Part shown: one piece after another, positions 54,521-62,990 of the stretch
How the letters are laid out: each line of letters starts with the position of its first letter
Numbering within the stretch: position 1 is the stretch's first letter
Source of the DNA: Pseudoalteromonas luteoviolacea
Lineage (GTDB): Bacteria > Pseudomonadota > Gammaproteobacteria > Enterobacterales > Alteromonadaceae
DNA length: 64,000 bases
Direction: 5' to 3'
Assembly: GCF_018100925.1 (NCBI RefSeq)
Contig: NZ_JAGJEH010000003.1
Location: forward strand, 1 to 64,000
Notes under the pieces: model-generated
Told to the model about the DNA's origin: nothing
The model's database searches: none
What the model saw: only the letters and a program-made list of their open reading frames with translations
Program-made: the position numbers and the translations under genes

Positions 54521-55177
54521 ACCTATATACTTGTGAACTTGGATTGATAATCGCCAGTTTTTCTTAACACACGTATCAATGGCTAATTTAGTCGCCTTCG
54601 CCTTTTGACTGATCGGCTGTAAGTAAATAAGTTTAGGTCTCACCCCTGTTTGTTCAAACAGCGCTTCTAGCTCATCAATATGTTTTTGCATCGCAACTGG
54701 GTGCTTAATTTCATCCGCTCTTTGCATTGCCGAGGTCAATACCTCGTACCCACCACGCATATTAATTTTAGGTGATACCGTAACCCAAGTTTCTTTTGGA
54801 ACCAAAACTTCAAACGTACCACTGGTTTCTACTTGTGTTGTGTATCCCGACTGGTGCAATTGCTCACACAGTTCGTTTAGGTCATACATACAGGGCTCAC
54901 CACCGGTGATAACGATATGCTTAGCCGTATATCCGCGCTGTTCAAATTGAGTAATGATTTCCTGCGGTGTAGCATTGGCCCACCACTCTGAGTCTGCTTT
55001 TTTCTCTACCGTTTTGTCCAAACTCACTAAATAAGTCGGATTCACATCCCATGTTTGCTTTGTGTCGCACCAAGCACACCCGACAGGGCATCCTTGTAAG
55101 CGAACAAATATAGACGGGGTACCCGTAAAGCTTGCTTCACCTTGGATGGTTTCAAAAACTTCATTAATTTTGTACAA
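54512..55177 (-). CDS. queE: 7-carboxy-7-deazaguanine synthase
   Basis: The 221-residue radical-SAM enzyme makes 7-carboxy-7-deazaguanine from 6-carboxytetrahydropterin on the queuosine/7-deazaguanine path. The iron-sulfur cluster motif is CPVGCAWC, with Cys30, Cys34 and Cys37 (C-x3-C-x2-C). QGEASFTGTPSIFVRLQGC and the SAM-binding VITGGEPCM follow the family pattern. It is divergent from queC with about 150 bases between them; both act in the same pathway (QueC follows QueE). Length is normal. Confidence 0.95.
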   Translation of the reverse strand: MYKINEVFETIQGEASFTGTPSIFVRLQGCPVGCAWCDTKQTWDVNPTYLVSLDKTVEKKADSEWWANATPQEIITQFEQRGYTAKHIVITGGEPCMYDLNELCEQLHQSGYTTQVETSGTFEVLVPKETWVTVSPKINMRGGYEVLTSAMQRADEIKHPVAMQKHIDELEALFEQTGVRPKLIYLQPISQKAKATKLAIDTCVKKNWRLSIQVHKYIGIN

Positions 55178-55270
55178 AACAGCTCCAAACTACTCAATAT
55201 ATTTTGCGAAAATAACCTGCTAAAATTGTCATTTTTTCAGCGGCCGTGTAGTATATCGCGCCCTGAAGCA

Positions 55271-55323
55271 AACCTCTATTAAAATCGAGGCAAAACCTGA
55301 GGCATTTATCCGAGGTATCTCCA
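55271..55323 (+). promoter_or_regulatory. queC leader with possible ribosome-site pairing
   Basis: CCTC at 55273-55276 can pair with any of three GAGG copies (55287-55290, 55299-55302, 55312-55315). The last copy is the queC ribosome binding site eight bases before the ATG. This could allow switching between structures. It does not match the preQ1-I consensus that I can recall, so riboswitch status is unproven. Confidence 0.3.
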
Positions 55324-55980
55324 ATGAGCGAAAAAGTCGTTGTTATCTATTCTGGTGGCATGGATTCTTACACCGTGCTAAACAAAGCCCTACAAGAGGG
55401 GCATGAGGTTTATGCGCTATCTTTTAACTATGGGCAACGACATGTCAAAGAGTTAGAAGTAGCCAAAAGTGTCTGCGACAGTTTAAACGTAGCACATAAA
55501 ATTGTTGATATATCTGCAATCAACCAACTTCTTGCTGGTTCTTCACTTACCGATGACATTGATGTGCCAGAAGGCCATTACGAAGAAGAGAGCATGAAAA
55601 GTACAATCGTACCGAATCGCAATATGATTTTGCTCTCTCTGGCAGTTGGTTATGCGGTTTCTTTGAAAGCCAACAAAGTATTTTACGGCGCACACTCAGG
55701 TGATCATGCTATCTACCCTGATTGTAGACCTGAATTTGTAAAAAAAATGGACGATGTTTGTCGGATCGCCAACTATGACGAAGTTGAGATTGTATGTCCT
55801 TATTTAAACAATTCGAAAATTGATATTTTGACGGACGGTCTAAAAATGGGCCTAGACTACCGCCATACTTGGACGTGCTATAACGGCCGTGAAAAAGCAT
55901 GTGGTAAGTGTGGTGCATGCCAAGAGCGCTTAGAAGCATTTGAATTAAATAAAGCGACCGATCCACTACCATACGAATAA
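55324..55980 (+). CDS. queC: 7-cyano-7-deazaguanine synthase
   Basis: The 218-residue enzyme uses ATP and ammonia to convert 7-carboxy-7-deazaguanine into preQ0. The ATP pyrophosphatase P-loop is [12 protein letters not shown] near residues 8-19, and the zinc site is formed by Cys residues at [20 protein letters not shown] near 180-200. [19 protein letters not shown] and [14 protein letters not shown] are conserved. The ribosome binding site is GAGG eight bases before the ATG. It is divergent from queE, the enzyme before it in the pathway. A perfect 13-bp terminator follows. Confidence 0.96.
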   Translation: MSEKVVVIYSGGMDSYTVLNKALQEGHEVYALSFNYGQRHVKELEVAKSVCDSLNVAHKIVDISAINQLLAGSSLTDDIDVPEGHYEEESMKSTIVPNRNMILLSLAVGYAVSLKANKVFYGAHSGDHAIYPDCRPEFVKKMDDVCRIANYDEVEIVCPYLNNSKIDILTDGLKMGLDYRHTWTCYNGREKACGKCGACQERLEAFELNKATDPLPYE

Positions 55981-55987
55981 ATGTCAA

Positions 55988-56020
55988 CTGCTATACCCAA
56001 AATTAGCTTGGGTATAGCAG
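55988..56020 (+). terminator. intrinsic terminator of queC
   Basis: CTGCTATACCCAA (55988-56000) pairs perfectly with TTGGGTATAGCAG (56008-56020) around AATTAGC. No strong T-run follows at once, but the stem is long and lies eight bases after the queC stop. Confidence 0.75.
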
Positions 56021-56152
56021 CCTCTGCAACTTTATATCGCTCGTCCATTCAAAACCTTTCATTTCTTCTTACACTTAATCTGACACTTGTCACTATACTA
56101 AGCACAAAATTCAACTATGATTAAGGCTAATCAGGTTAAGGAGATTGAGCTT

Positions 56153-56383
56153 ATGTCAGGTACTACTATGGTATTTTTAATCGTACTTGTGAGTGTTGGT
56201 TTTGGTGTTATCAGTGACTTATATAGTAAGTACTTAAAAGCCAATAAGCTAAGTGGATTAAATAAACAAGAGAGCGACCAGTTAAAGAACGAAATCGCAC
56301 AATTGAAAGACCGTGTCGCCGTGCTAGAAAAAATCGTCACTGATGAAGGCTACCAAGTAGATAAAGAAATCAAAAGCCTTTAG
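56153..56383 (+). CDS. short membrane-anchored coiled-coil protein, PspB-like
   Basis: The 76-residue protein has one N-terminal membrane helix (MVFLIVLVSVGFGVISDLY) and a heptad-like charged tail (DQLKNEIAQLKDRVAVLEKI), the shape of PspB-type envelope-stress proteins. Similarity is limited to layout and a few positions (LKDRVAVLEKI against RIQALESIL), so the label is tentative; no pspA or pspC gene lies next to it. The start is the ATG at 56153 with AAGGAG nine bases upstream; an ATG at 56117 has no such site. Confidence 0.6.
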   Translation: MSGTTMVFLIVLVSVGFGVISDLYSKYLKANKLSGLNKQESDQLKNEIAQLKDRVAVLEKIVTDEGYQVDKEIKSL

Positions 56384-56788
56384 CGATTTCCTACGCTCGA
56401 ACATTTATGCCATATCATCGCAAGTTTAGGCCTCAGGCGACGCCGCTATAGTGCGGCTACGCCAAACCCACGGCTAAAAATGCGTCATATTCTGTATCCA
56501 ACCCCATGCTAAACAACCAATAAAAATAGGCTATTCAACACCTTCTAAAATAGAAGAATGTTAAAATACAAGAGGCAAAAAATTAATATATTTAATTTTA
56601 TTAATAACTTGATAGCGATAAGTAGCGTTCCTTTTCTGAGAAAATAGCCAAAGGTTAGAAGTTATAAACTATAACAAAATTGAATTTAACGACGCATAAA
56701 TTACTCTTTAGTATCCCCCCTCCATAAAACAATCAGCCTCATTCATTGAGCTATTCAGATCACCGAAATCAACTCGCTAGGATATACC
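56384..56788. other. gene-free region upstream of the TonB receptor
   Basis: About 400 bases with no gene. One structured element at 56436-56463 has outer stem GGCG/CGCC and inner stem GCCGC/GCGGC with a TATAGT loop, resembling a REP-like hairpin. The rest is A/T-rich and presumably carries the promoter of the receptor; no Fur box is obvious. Confidence 0.45.
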
Positions 56789-59308
56789 ATGTTAAAACCC
56801 AGCTTCTTGGCAGCGTCAGTCAGCCTGATACTCGCTTCTGCACCTGCTTTCACCCTTACAGCGCAGGCATCTTCAAGTCAGTCTCCTGAACTAAAGCCAG
56901 AAGTTATCGAAGTAACAGGTACTCGACGCAGCTTGCGCAGCATTGCGGAAAGTACAGTACCAGTCGATATCATCGGCTTGGACGAAATTAATAGCTCAGG
57001 TCAGTTGGAATTAAGTCAAGTATTGACCACACTAATTCCTAGTTTTAATTTTCCAAATTCACAGCTTGCCGATGGCACAGATCATGCCAGACCAGCCGTT
57101 TTGAGAGGCTTAGCTCCTGATCACACACTTGTACTGATCAATGGTAAACGTCGCCATTCAAGTGCACTATTAAACCTCAATGGTACTGTCGGGCGAGGTT
57201 CTTCAGCCGTTGACCTTAATATGATCCCTACGGCAGCGATTAAGCGCATAGAGGTACTCAGAGACGGTGCTGCGGCGCAGTACGGTTCGGATGCCATTGC
57301 AGGTGTTATCAATATTGTTTTGAAAGATGCGGACAATGGTGGGTCAATTAACTTTACCTATGGTAAATATGACACGCAAATGGCTGGCGTAAAACAGCTT
57401 GAAAGCACTTACCAGGATGACCAAGGCGAACTTGCATTTAACTTGGCTGATGATCGACGTATAAGCGACGGCAACACAGCTACTCTGAGTGGTAACATAG
57501 GTCTGCCTTTAGGGCAAAGTGGCTATATTCACCTCAGTGCAGAAACACGCAATAAAGCCCCTTCAAACCGCTCAGGTTTTGATCCAAGAGAACAGTATGA
57601 CAGAGATGAGCAAGGAAACTTAGACCCAAGAGAGTTCGAGGCCGATCGTTACAACCATAGGTTTGGTAAAGCTGATATCGAAGATGTCGCATTCTTTTAC
57701 AACGCAGGTTATGACCTCTCTGACACTCTGTCTGTTTATTCTTTCGGTAGTTATGCTGAGCGAGAAGGTAACTCAGGTGGTTTTTTCCGTCGCGCGAACG
57801 ACAAAAAAAATGTCGTCGAGATTTACCCCAATGGCTTCTTACCACAAATAACAACTAATGTAGACGATTTTGCATTGGCACTCGGTGCAAAATCACATGT
57901 GGCGGGATGGGATTTAGACGGCAGCGCAAACTATGGCCGAAACCAATTCAATTTTGGAGTCACCAATAGCTTAAACACCTCAATGGGCACAGCGAGTCCA
58001 ACTGAGTTTGAGAACGGCGCACTCGTTTATGACCAGCTGACACTCAACTTTGACGCTAAAAACAGCTTTGATCTTGGTTTATATGAAGAAGTATTCATCA
58101 CCCTAGGTGGTGAGTACCGCAATGAATCTTACCAAATTGAGGTTGGTGAAGAAGCTTCTTATCTAACAGTGCTCAATGCAGATGGCACCCCAGTTGCCGC
58201 AGGTGGAGCGCAGGTATTAGCAGGCTTTTCGCCAGCAAGTGCGGTTGATGAATCTCGTCATAATATTGCGCTATTCACAGAATTTGATACATACCTTAAT
58301 GCCGACTGGAACCTAATTGCAGCTGCTCGCTATGAAGATTACAGTGACTTCGGCTCCACCTTAACTGGTAAACTTGCGACACGCTATGCTATTAATGATG
58401 CCTTGTCATTTAGAGGTGCTATCAGCACGGGATTCAGAGCACCTTCTTTAGCACAATCATCATACAAGTCAGTTGCAACCGTATTTGAAAACGGTGTACC
58501 AAATGAAGTCGGTTTGTTTCCAGTCGATACGCCAGCGGCACAAGCTCTTGGCGCACGCCCTCTAGATGCAGAAGAATCCGTAAACATGACTGCTGGCTTT
58601 ATCTATACAGACGACGTATTTAGTTTGACTATTGATGCCTACCGTATTGATATCGACGATCGAATTGTACTGTCAGAAAACCTAAGCGGTGACGCCGTCG
58701 AGCGTATTCTAAAGAATGCCGGAGAACAAAATGTCCAGCGAGTAAGATATTTTACAAACGCCATCGACTCGCGTACTCAGGGTGTCGATATCGTCGCAAC
58801 TTATAGCTTTAACCTAAACTCTTTAGGTCGCCTAAATTTAAGTGCGGCACTGAACTTAAACGATACAGAAGTGACTCGAGTCAAAAACAACCCAGCAGAA
58901 CTTGCTGCGTTGGGTGACGAATACCAATATTTTGCACGTCGAGAAATTGCACGCTTTGAAGAGGGAACACCAAAGGATAAACTCAACTTAGTTGCAACAT
59001 GGCAGTATCAAAACTGGACAGCGATCTTAAAAGCAACGCGCTATGGTGAAACAACAGACTCATCAAGTACAGTCGAAAAAGATGAAGTGCTAGACGCTAA
59101 ATGGATCGCAGATTTAGAATTGGCTTATCAGTACTCGGAACAGTGGCGCTTCGCTATGGGTGCAAATAACTTATTTGACCAATACCCGCAAGACACGGTC
59201 GGTAATATTGGGTTTAGTAACTTTAATCAGATATTCCCATATTCTGCTTTTTCTGCTTACAACACTGATGGCAGATTTGTATACGCCAAGGCCTCATATA
59301 GCTTTTAA
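56789..59308 (+). CDS. TonB-dependent outer-membrane receptor
   Basis: The 839-residue receptor has a signal peptide (LAASVSLILASAPAFTLTAQ), the TonB box region EVIEVTGTRRSLRS near residues 39-52, a plug domain (VPVDIIGLDEINSSGQLELS, RPAVLRGLAPDHTLVLINGK, AIKRIEVLRDGAAAQYGSDA, IAGVINIVLK), and a 22-stranded barrel ending YAKASYSF with terminal Phe. These receptors take up siderophores, vitamin B12 or oligosaccharides; nothing here fixes the substrate. No transporter or regulator genes sit next to it. It ends at a strong hairpin. Confidence 0.93.
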   Translation: MLKPSFLAASVSLILASAPAFTLTAQASSSQSPELKPEVIEVTGTRRSLRSIAESTVPVDIIGLDEINSSGQLELSQVLTTLIPSFNFPNSQLADGTDHARPAVLRGLAPDHTLVLINGKRRHSSALLNLNGTVGRGSSAVDLNMIPTAAIKRIEVLRDGAAAQYGSDAIAGVINIVLKDADNGGSINFTYGKYDTQMAGVKQLESTYQDDQGELAFNLADDRRISDGNTATLSGNIGLPLGQSGYIHLSAETRNKAPSNRSGFDPREQYDRDEQGNLDPREFEADRYNHRFGKADIEDVAFFYNAGYDLSDTLSVYSFGSYAEREGNSGGFFRRANDKKNVVEIYPNGFLPQITTNVDDFALALGAKSHVAGWDLDGSANYGRNQFNFGVTNSLNTSMGTASPTEFENGALVYDQLTLNFDAKNSFDLGLYEEVFITLGGEYRNESYQIEVGEEASYLTVLNADGTPVAAGGAQVLAGFSPASAVDESRHNIALFTEFDTYLNADWNLIAAARYEDYSDFGSTLTGKLATRYAINDALSFRGAISTGFRAPSLAQSSYKSVATVFENGVPNEVGLFPVDTPAAQALGARPLDAEESVNMTAGFIYTDDVFSLTIDAYRIDIDDRIVLSENLSGDAVERILKNAGEQNVQRVRYFTNAIDSRTQGVDIVATYSFNLNSLGRLNLSAALNLNDTEVTRVKNNPAELAALGDEYQYFARREIARFEEGTPKDKLNLVATWQYQNWTAILKATRYGETTDSSSTVEKDEVLDAKWIADLELAYQYSEQWRFAMGANNLFDQYPQDTVGNIGFSNFNQIFPYSAFSAYNTDGRFVYAKASYSF

Positions 59309-59317
59309 ATAAATTCC

Positions 59318-59353
59318 CCCTGTCACCTGTACGTGTGCGTATTGGTGACAGGG
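59318..59353 (+). terminator. hairpin after the TonB receptor gene
   Basis: CCCTGTCACC (59318-59327) pairs perfectly with GGTGACAGGG (59344-59353) across a 16-base loop; TATTTCC follows. The stem lies ten bases after the stop codon. Confidence 0.75.
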
Positions 59354-59593
59354 TATTTCCTCTCCCAGTTTATCCTGGCGCACCGATATTCACCTCTGTA
59401 AAAAACATGCTTGCCTTTTATTTTCTTTTCATGTTATTAATAAGTTAATATCATTTACATTCACATTTACCAATAAAGCATTATGGTAATAAAAAGGCTT
59501 ACTCAGAACACTATTAGCCTCAAGAATAATAATGATATCACCTAAATATAAACCTAATAAGTAAGTACAAACAAAAAAAGAAGGATATTTATT

Positions 59594-59785
59594 ATGAACT
59601 TAAAGCTAAATAAAAAAAGCATTAAAAAATTAACATCAGCTAAAAATGCATTGCCTAAAGGCGCTACACCGCAAGTAGCTGGTGGCTTTGAGATGAGCGT
59701 TGATCTGTGTAATACAGATGGTGTTTGTTGGACTCAACAGCGTCCAGGTCAACCATGTGGAATTTATACTGGTAACTGTCACTAA
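59594..59785 (+). CDS. double-glycine leader peptide, RiPP/bacteriocin-precursor-like
   Basis: The 63-residue peptide has a basic leader, MNLKLNKKSIKKLTSAKN, then a PQVAGG double-glycine site at residues 26-31, and a 32-residue core with four Cys (SVDLCNTDGVCWTQQRPGQP then CGIYTGNCH). The basic leader and GG site match the leader type of class I/II bacteriocin-like and lanthipeptide precursors reported in marine Pseudoalteromonas. AAGGATATTTATT precedes the ATG. No modifying enzyme or peptidase-ABC exporter lies nearby, so it is an orphan precursor or a disulfide-stabilised peptide. Activity is unknown. Confidence 0.65.
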   Translation: MNLKLNKKSIKKLTSAKNALPKGATPQVAGGFEMSVDLCNTDGVCWTQQRPGQPCGIYTGNCH

Positions 59786-59807
59786 TTAAATTTAGTGCAG
59801 TAAAAAT

Positions 59808-59852
59808 ATGTGCGCATAAAATTGGACCTATATCGATATTTTTTGCGCACAT
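59808..59852. repeat. 9-bp inverted repeat with a 27-base loop
   Basis: ATGTGCGCA (59808-59816) and TGCGCACAT (59844-59852) form a perfect inverted repeat starting 23 bases after the leader peptide's stop codon. The A/T-rich loop contains TATCGATA. It may end the peptide transcript or act as a regulatory structure. Confidence 0.5.
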
Positions 59853-60164
59853 GTAAGTTAAACCAGCCGCACAGTTCCTTTTTCAAATCCAGTAGAATGC
59901 AATATCTTTCCACCGTATAAAACAAGCCTCTAGCCTGAAAAAATAAACACCATAAGTAACCAGCTTGACTCGCCCCTATAAAAAGCCCCAAAAAGCCAAA
60001 GACGATTCAATACTTAATAATAAATATAGATAACAAATAGATAATGGCAGATATGCACTGTGAAATTTTCACTACATGATTGTGATTGAAAAATATGAGC
60101 CTCTTGAAATTATAAATAACCGATGCCGATTACAAGCACGATGGACCAACAAAGTTTCTCCGAG
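59853..60164. other. gene-free region
   Basis: About 310 bases with no convincing gene. An open frame near 59782-59991 on the minus strand has unsuitable composition and no ribosome binding site. Nothing else stands out. Confidence 0.5.
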
Positions 60165-60194
60165 AAAAAAATAAGCCGCGTTTTTCGCGGCTTA
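60165..60194 (-). terminator. intrinsic terminator of the small exported protein gene
   Basis: On the minus strand TAAGCCGCG and CGCGGCTTA (60172-60194) form a 9-bp stem with loop AAAAA, followed by a T-run (60171-60165). It lies seven bases after the end of the gene at 60202. Confidence 0.93.
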
Positions 60195-60201
60195 GCGATT
60201 A

Positions 60202-60429
60202 TTACCAGTAGTGAATATATGAGTTTCTATAGTTCAAAAATTTATTTTGATATTTACATGAACCAATAGCTCGATACTCCTCACCATAGAATCCTGTATA
60301 ACGATGCACTTTAACTAACTGCCATCGGCAGTTGTCATTAAAGCTTGGGTCACTGGATGACCATGCCAGCGCCTGTCCAGAGGCCATAAGTAGCCCTGCT
60401 AATACTGTACCTTGTAATAACTTATGCAT
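60202..60429 (-). CDS. small exported protein, 75 aa
   Basis: The 75-residue protein has a signal peptide (HKLLQGTVLAGLLMASGQAL, cleavage after ALA) and a mature part of about 52 residues containing two Cys (DNCRWQL and GSCKYQN) that could form one disulfide, with a Tyr-rich end (YRNSYIHYW). AAGGAG lies seven bases before the ATG, and the gene ends at a strong terminator, so it is a real single-gene unit. I recognise no family; it could be a secreted peptide or an enzyme inhibitor. Confidence 0.7.
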   Translation of the reverse strand: MHKLLQGTVLAGLLMASGQALAWSSSDPSFNDNCRWQLVKVHRYTGFYGEEYRAIGSCKYQNKFLNYRNSYIHYW

Positions 60430-60686
60430 GCTTAATCTCCTTAATGATTAATATGTCCGTAATAAAAATGTTTAACTAACATTGAAAAACTTCGCTTTGC
60501 ACTTTTATGGCCCTACAAAGATTTTGACTTCTTTGGCCAACTCAATACCATCGATAATGCGTACAATTTATTATCGATCATCACCACTATTGAACTCACT
60601 TCGACACCAGTCGCACGCATTGGCTATACGACACAACGCCAAACTCACCACAATGAACAAGTGAACAGGCATACCCTAGCGCTTCC

Positions 60687-61454
60687 TTACTGCCCTATAT
60701 TTTGACGAGGCCCCCCACCAGTCTTTGACAAACTAAACCCCCGCATAGTCCGCGCGATATAAACAGTCACTTCATCTGTTAGTGGGTTTTTTTCTATCAT
60801 CATAGGTAACGCACCATTGCCGCCACCTAGCTCCGCCAGCGCGGAGCTTAAATCCATGGATAGGGTGCGTACCTCGTCATCACTTGCTACAAACACACCA
60901 ACCGCACATTGACTACTGCGGCATTTGGCGCGCTCGAACGGATATATACTTAGCCCATCCGTATCGAAAAGCTCAGTTAGTACTTGCTCTTGTGGTATCG
61001 CCCACTCTTCATCAACTGGCTCGTGTGCAAACATCGTCGCCATATTTGTACCATCCGGTTCACGTTGAGATTGGATATAAAGTTCAATATCTTTGATAGC
61101 AAATTCTGATTGGAGCTGAGAAAAGCGCGCTTGAGATAACTGGGTATCGCCGCTAAAAGAGGAAAGTTGCGTCACACCTATTTGCGCTTCAGGCAAAGGA
61201 AATACGTTTAACTTGGTATCGTCACGGGGCGCAACCATGCTGACAAGAACTGGGCTTTCATCTTCTAACGCCAACTCATGCTGAGAAGGCATTTCGAGAC
61301 ATACATTATCAACTTGATTATCAATGTGGGAGTCGACCAGAGCGACTGCGCCCTGACGATTAGTTAAAGTATCGATAGCGTACATACTTATGAGTAAGAC
61401 AAGCACGTATTTAATAGAAATTTTAGTTTTTAAAATTGTGTCGATTGTGGTCAT
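60687..61454 (-). CDS. hypothetical membrane-anchored protein
   Basis: The protein of about 255 residues has one N-terminal helix (ISIKYVLVLLISMYAIDTL) that would anchor it in the inner membrane with a periplasmic domain of about 220 residues. It contains a Cys pair (KCRSSQC) likely joined in the periplasm, and an end with GGNGALPMMIEKNPLTDEVT. I do not recognise it. The start is uncertain: the ATG at 61454 is the first in frame and has no close ribosome binding site; a TTG at 61508 gives a longer form. It is transcribed leftward and alone; the 257 bases to its left hold no gene. Confidence 0.55.
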   Translation of the reverse strand: MTTIDTILKTKISIKYVLVLLISMYAIDTLTNRQGAVALVDSHIDNQVDNVCLEMPSQHELALEDESPVLVSMVAPRDDTKLNVFPLPEAQIGVTQLSSFSGDTQLSQARFSQLQSEFAIKDIELYIQSQREPDGTNMATMFAHEPVDEEWAIPQEQVLTELFDTDGLSIYPFERAKCRSSQCAVGVFVASDDEVRTLSMDLSSALAELGGGNGALPMMIEKNPLTDEVTVYIARTMRGFSLSKTGGGPRQNIGQ

Positions 61455-61609
61455 TAAATATGCATTACATTTGGTTACCTCTTGCCGTTTTATAACGCAG
61501 CAGTACAAAAAACAACCAGCACTACTGTTATTATGAGAATAGTATTGGAAGATGCGTGATTTAGTATTGTGTAATTATTCTAACTACAATGCGTACCTTT
61601 GGCTCTGAA

Positions 61610-62899
61610 CTAAGAGTTAGCACTAAAATAGTCATGGGTTCCATGTGCTTCTATCGCCAATGATAAGTTTTTCAAAGCCAGCGCATAAACAGCTTCTCGC
61701 ATATCAAGGTTACCGTCGGCATGCAGGGACCACGCTTTTTCAAATGTGTTGTGTATATATTCTGATAGTTTTTTCGCGACTTTGTCTTCACTCCACTGCA
61801 TTCCCTGACGATTTTGGCACCACTCAAAATAACTCACAATGACGCCCCCTGCATTGGCTAAAATATCTGGGATCACTAACGTATTTTTAGCTTTTAGAAT
61901 GACATCGGCTTTGGCACTAATTGGCCCGTTAGCAATTTCGACGATTGTTTTTGCTTTGATTTGAGCAGCATTGCTTTGAGTGATCACCCCTGCAATCGCC
62001 GCCGGTACTAAGATATCAACATCGAGCTCTAACAATGCTTGATTGGAGAGCTTGGTATGCTCTATCAATTCGCATACCGACCCTTCACAGTAAACAGCTT
62101 GCAGTTGTTTACTATGCAGCTTTTTGAACTCAATACTTTTAATATCCAATCCCCCTTCCGCGTATATGGCCCCTTGAGAATCACTGACTGCGACAACTTT
62201 ATAGCCTGCTTGTTGAAGTAGTTTTGCGCATTGCGCACCGCCATTACCAAAACCTTGCACTGCAACCGTTTTTTTATTTCTCTGCCAATCAAGTTTACTG
62301 GCTAATGCTTCGATACATAAAAACGCCCCTGTACCTGTTGCTGTATCTCTACCGCTACTGCCGCCAAAGATGAGTGGCTTACCAGTGAAAGCCGATGGGG
62401 ATTTACAGCGCGTAATGGTTTGATATTCGTCCATCATCCAGCCCATGATCCGTTCATTGGTATACATATCCGGCGCAGGGATATCTGTATCCGGGCCAAT
62501 AAAATCAGCCATTGCGCGGACATAGGCACGGGAAAGACGTTCTATTTCAAGTGCAGAAAGCGACTTTGCATCCACGGCCACGCCCCCTTTTGCGCCACCA
62601 AATGGCACATTAACCGCGGCGCACTTCAGCGTCATCCAAAGTGCCAACGCTTCAACCTCATTCTGATCGACATCCAAATGAAACCGGATCCCACCTTTTG
62701 TTGGTCCTAACAAATTATTGTAGTGGCAACGATAGGCATTAAAATAGGCTGTCTTACCATTGTCTTTACGAATCGACACGTAACAAGTTAGGGTGCACAA
62801 AGGCTGACTTAAAGCCTGAAGTGTATCTTTAGAAATGTTTAGTTGATTTGCAATCGTCGCAAGCCGCGTCAGCGCATCTGCCAGTATATTTTCCGCCAT
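61610..62899 (-). CDS. Glu/Leu/Phe/Val dehydrogenase family (glutamate dehydrogenase-like)
   Basis: The 429-residue cytoplasmic enzyme interconverts glutamate and 2-oxoglutarate, or acts on a branched-chain or aromatic amino acid; the substrate is not certain. GPTKGGIRFHLDVDQNEVEA and VPFGGAKGGVAVDAK hold the substrate-binding lysines, and the nucleotide site is VAVQGFGNGGAQCAK (GxGxxG-type). The ATG at 62899 has GGAG seven bases upstream; a TTG at 62911 is in frame. Length fits hexameric GDHs of the NAD/NADP-dual or RocG type. It is leftward and stands alone. Confidence 0.88.
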   Translation of the reverse strand: MAENILADALTRLATIANQLNISKDTLQALSQPLCTLTCYVSIRKDNGKTAYFNAYRCHYNNLLGPTKGGIRFHLDVDQNEVEALALWMTLKCAAVNVPFGGAKGGVAVDAKSLSALEIERLSRAYVRAMADFIGPDTDIPAPDMYTNERIMGWMMDEYQTITRCKSPSAFTGKPLIFGGSSGRDTATGTGAFLCIEALASKLDWQRNKKTVAVQGFGNGGAQCAKLLQQAGYKVVAVSDSQGAIYAEGGLDIKSIEFKKLHSKQLQAVYCEGSVCELIEHTKLSNQALLELDVDILVPAAIAGVITQSNAAQIKAKTIVEIANGPISAKADVILKAKNTLVIPDILANAGGVIVSYFEWCQNRQGMQWSEDKVAKKLSEYIHNTFEKAWSLHADGNLDMREAVYALALKNLSLAIEAHGTHDYFSANS

Positions 62900-62990
62900 A
62901 GTAGGCTCCAATTGTAGGCTGTGATACCCAAACTCTAGCTCTCACTGGGCGACATTTCTAATTGTATGGCGAATATTCTCAATCTCTTAA

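Noticed and set aside
56436..56463. REP-like hairpin as a mobile repeat
   Set aside because: Only one copy is seen in the window, so it cannot be called a repeat family here.
59782..59991. Minus-strand open frame next to the leader peptide
   Set aside because: No ribosome binding site, and it overlaps the inverted repeat at 59808-59852.
60482..60664. Plus-strand open frame starting with TTG
   Set aside because: Weak start, no ribosome site and no family-like features; a 9-bp inverted repeat (60550-60578) crosses it.
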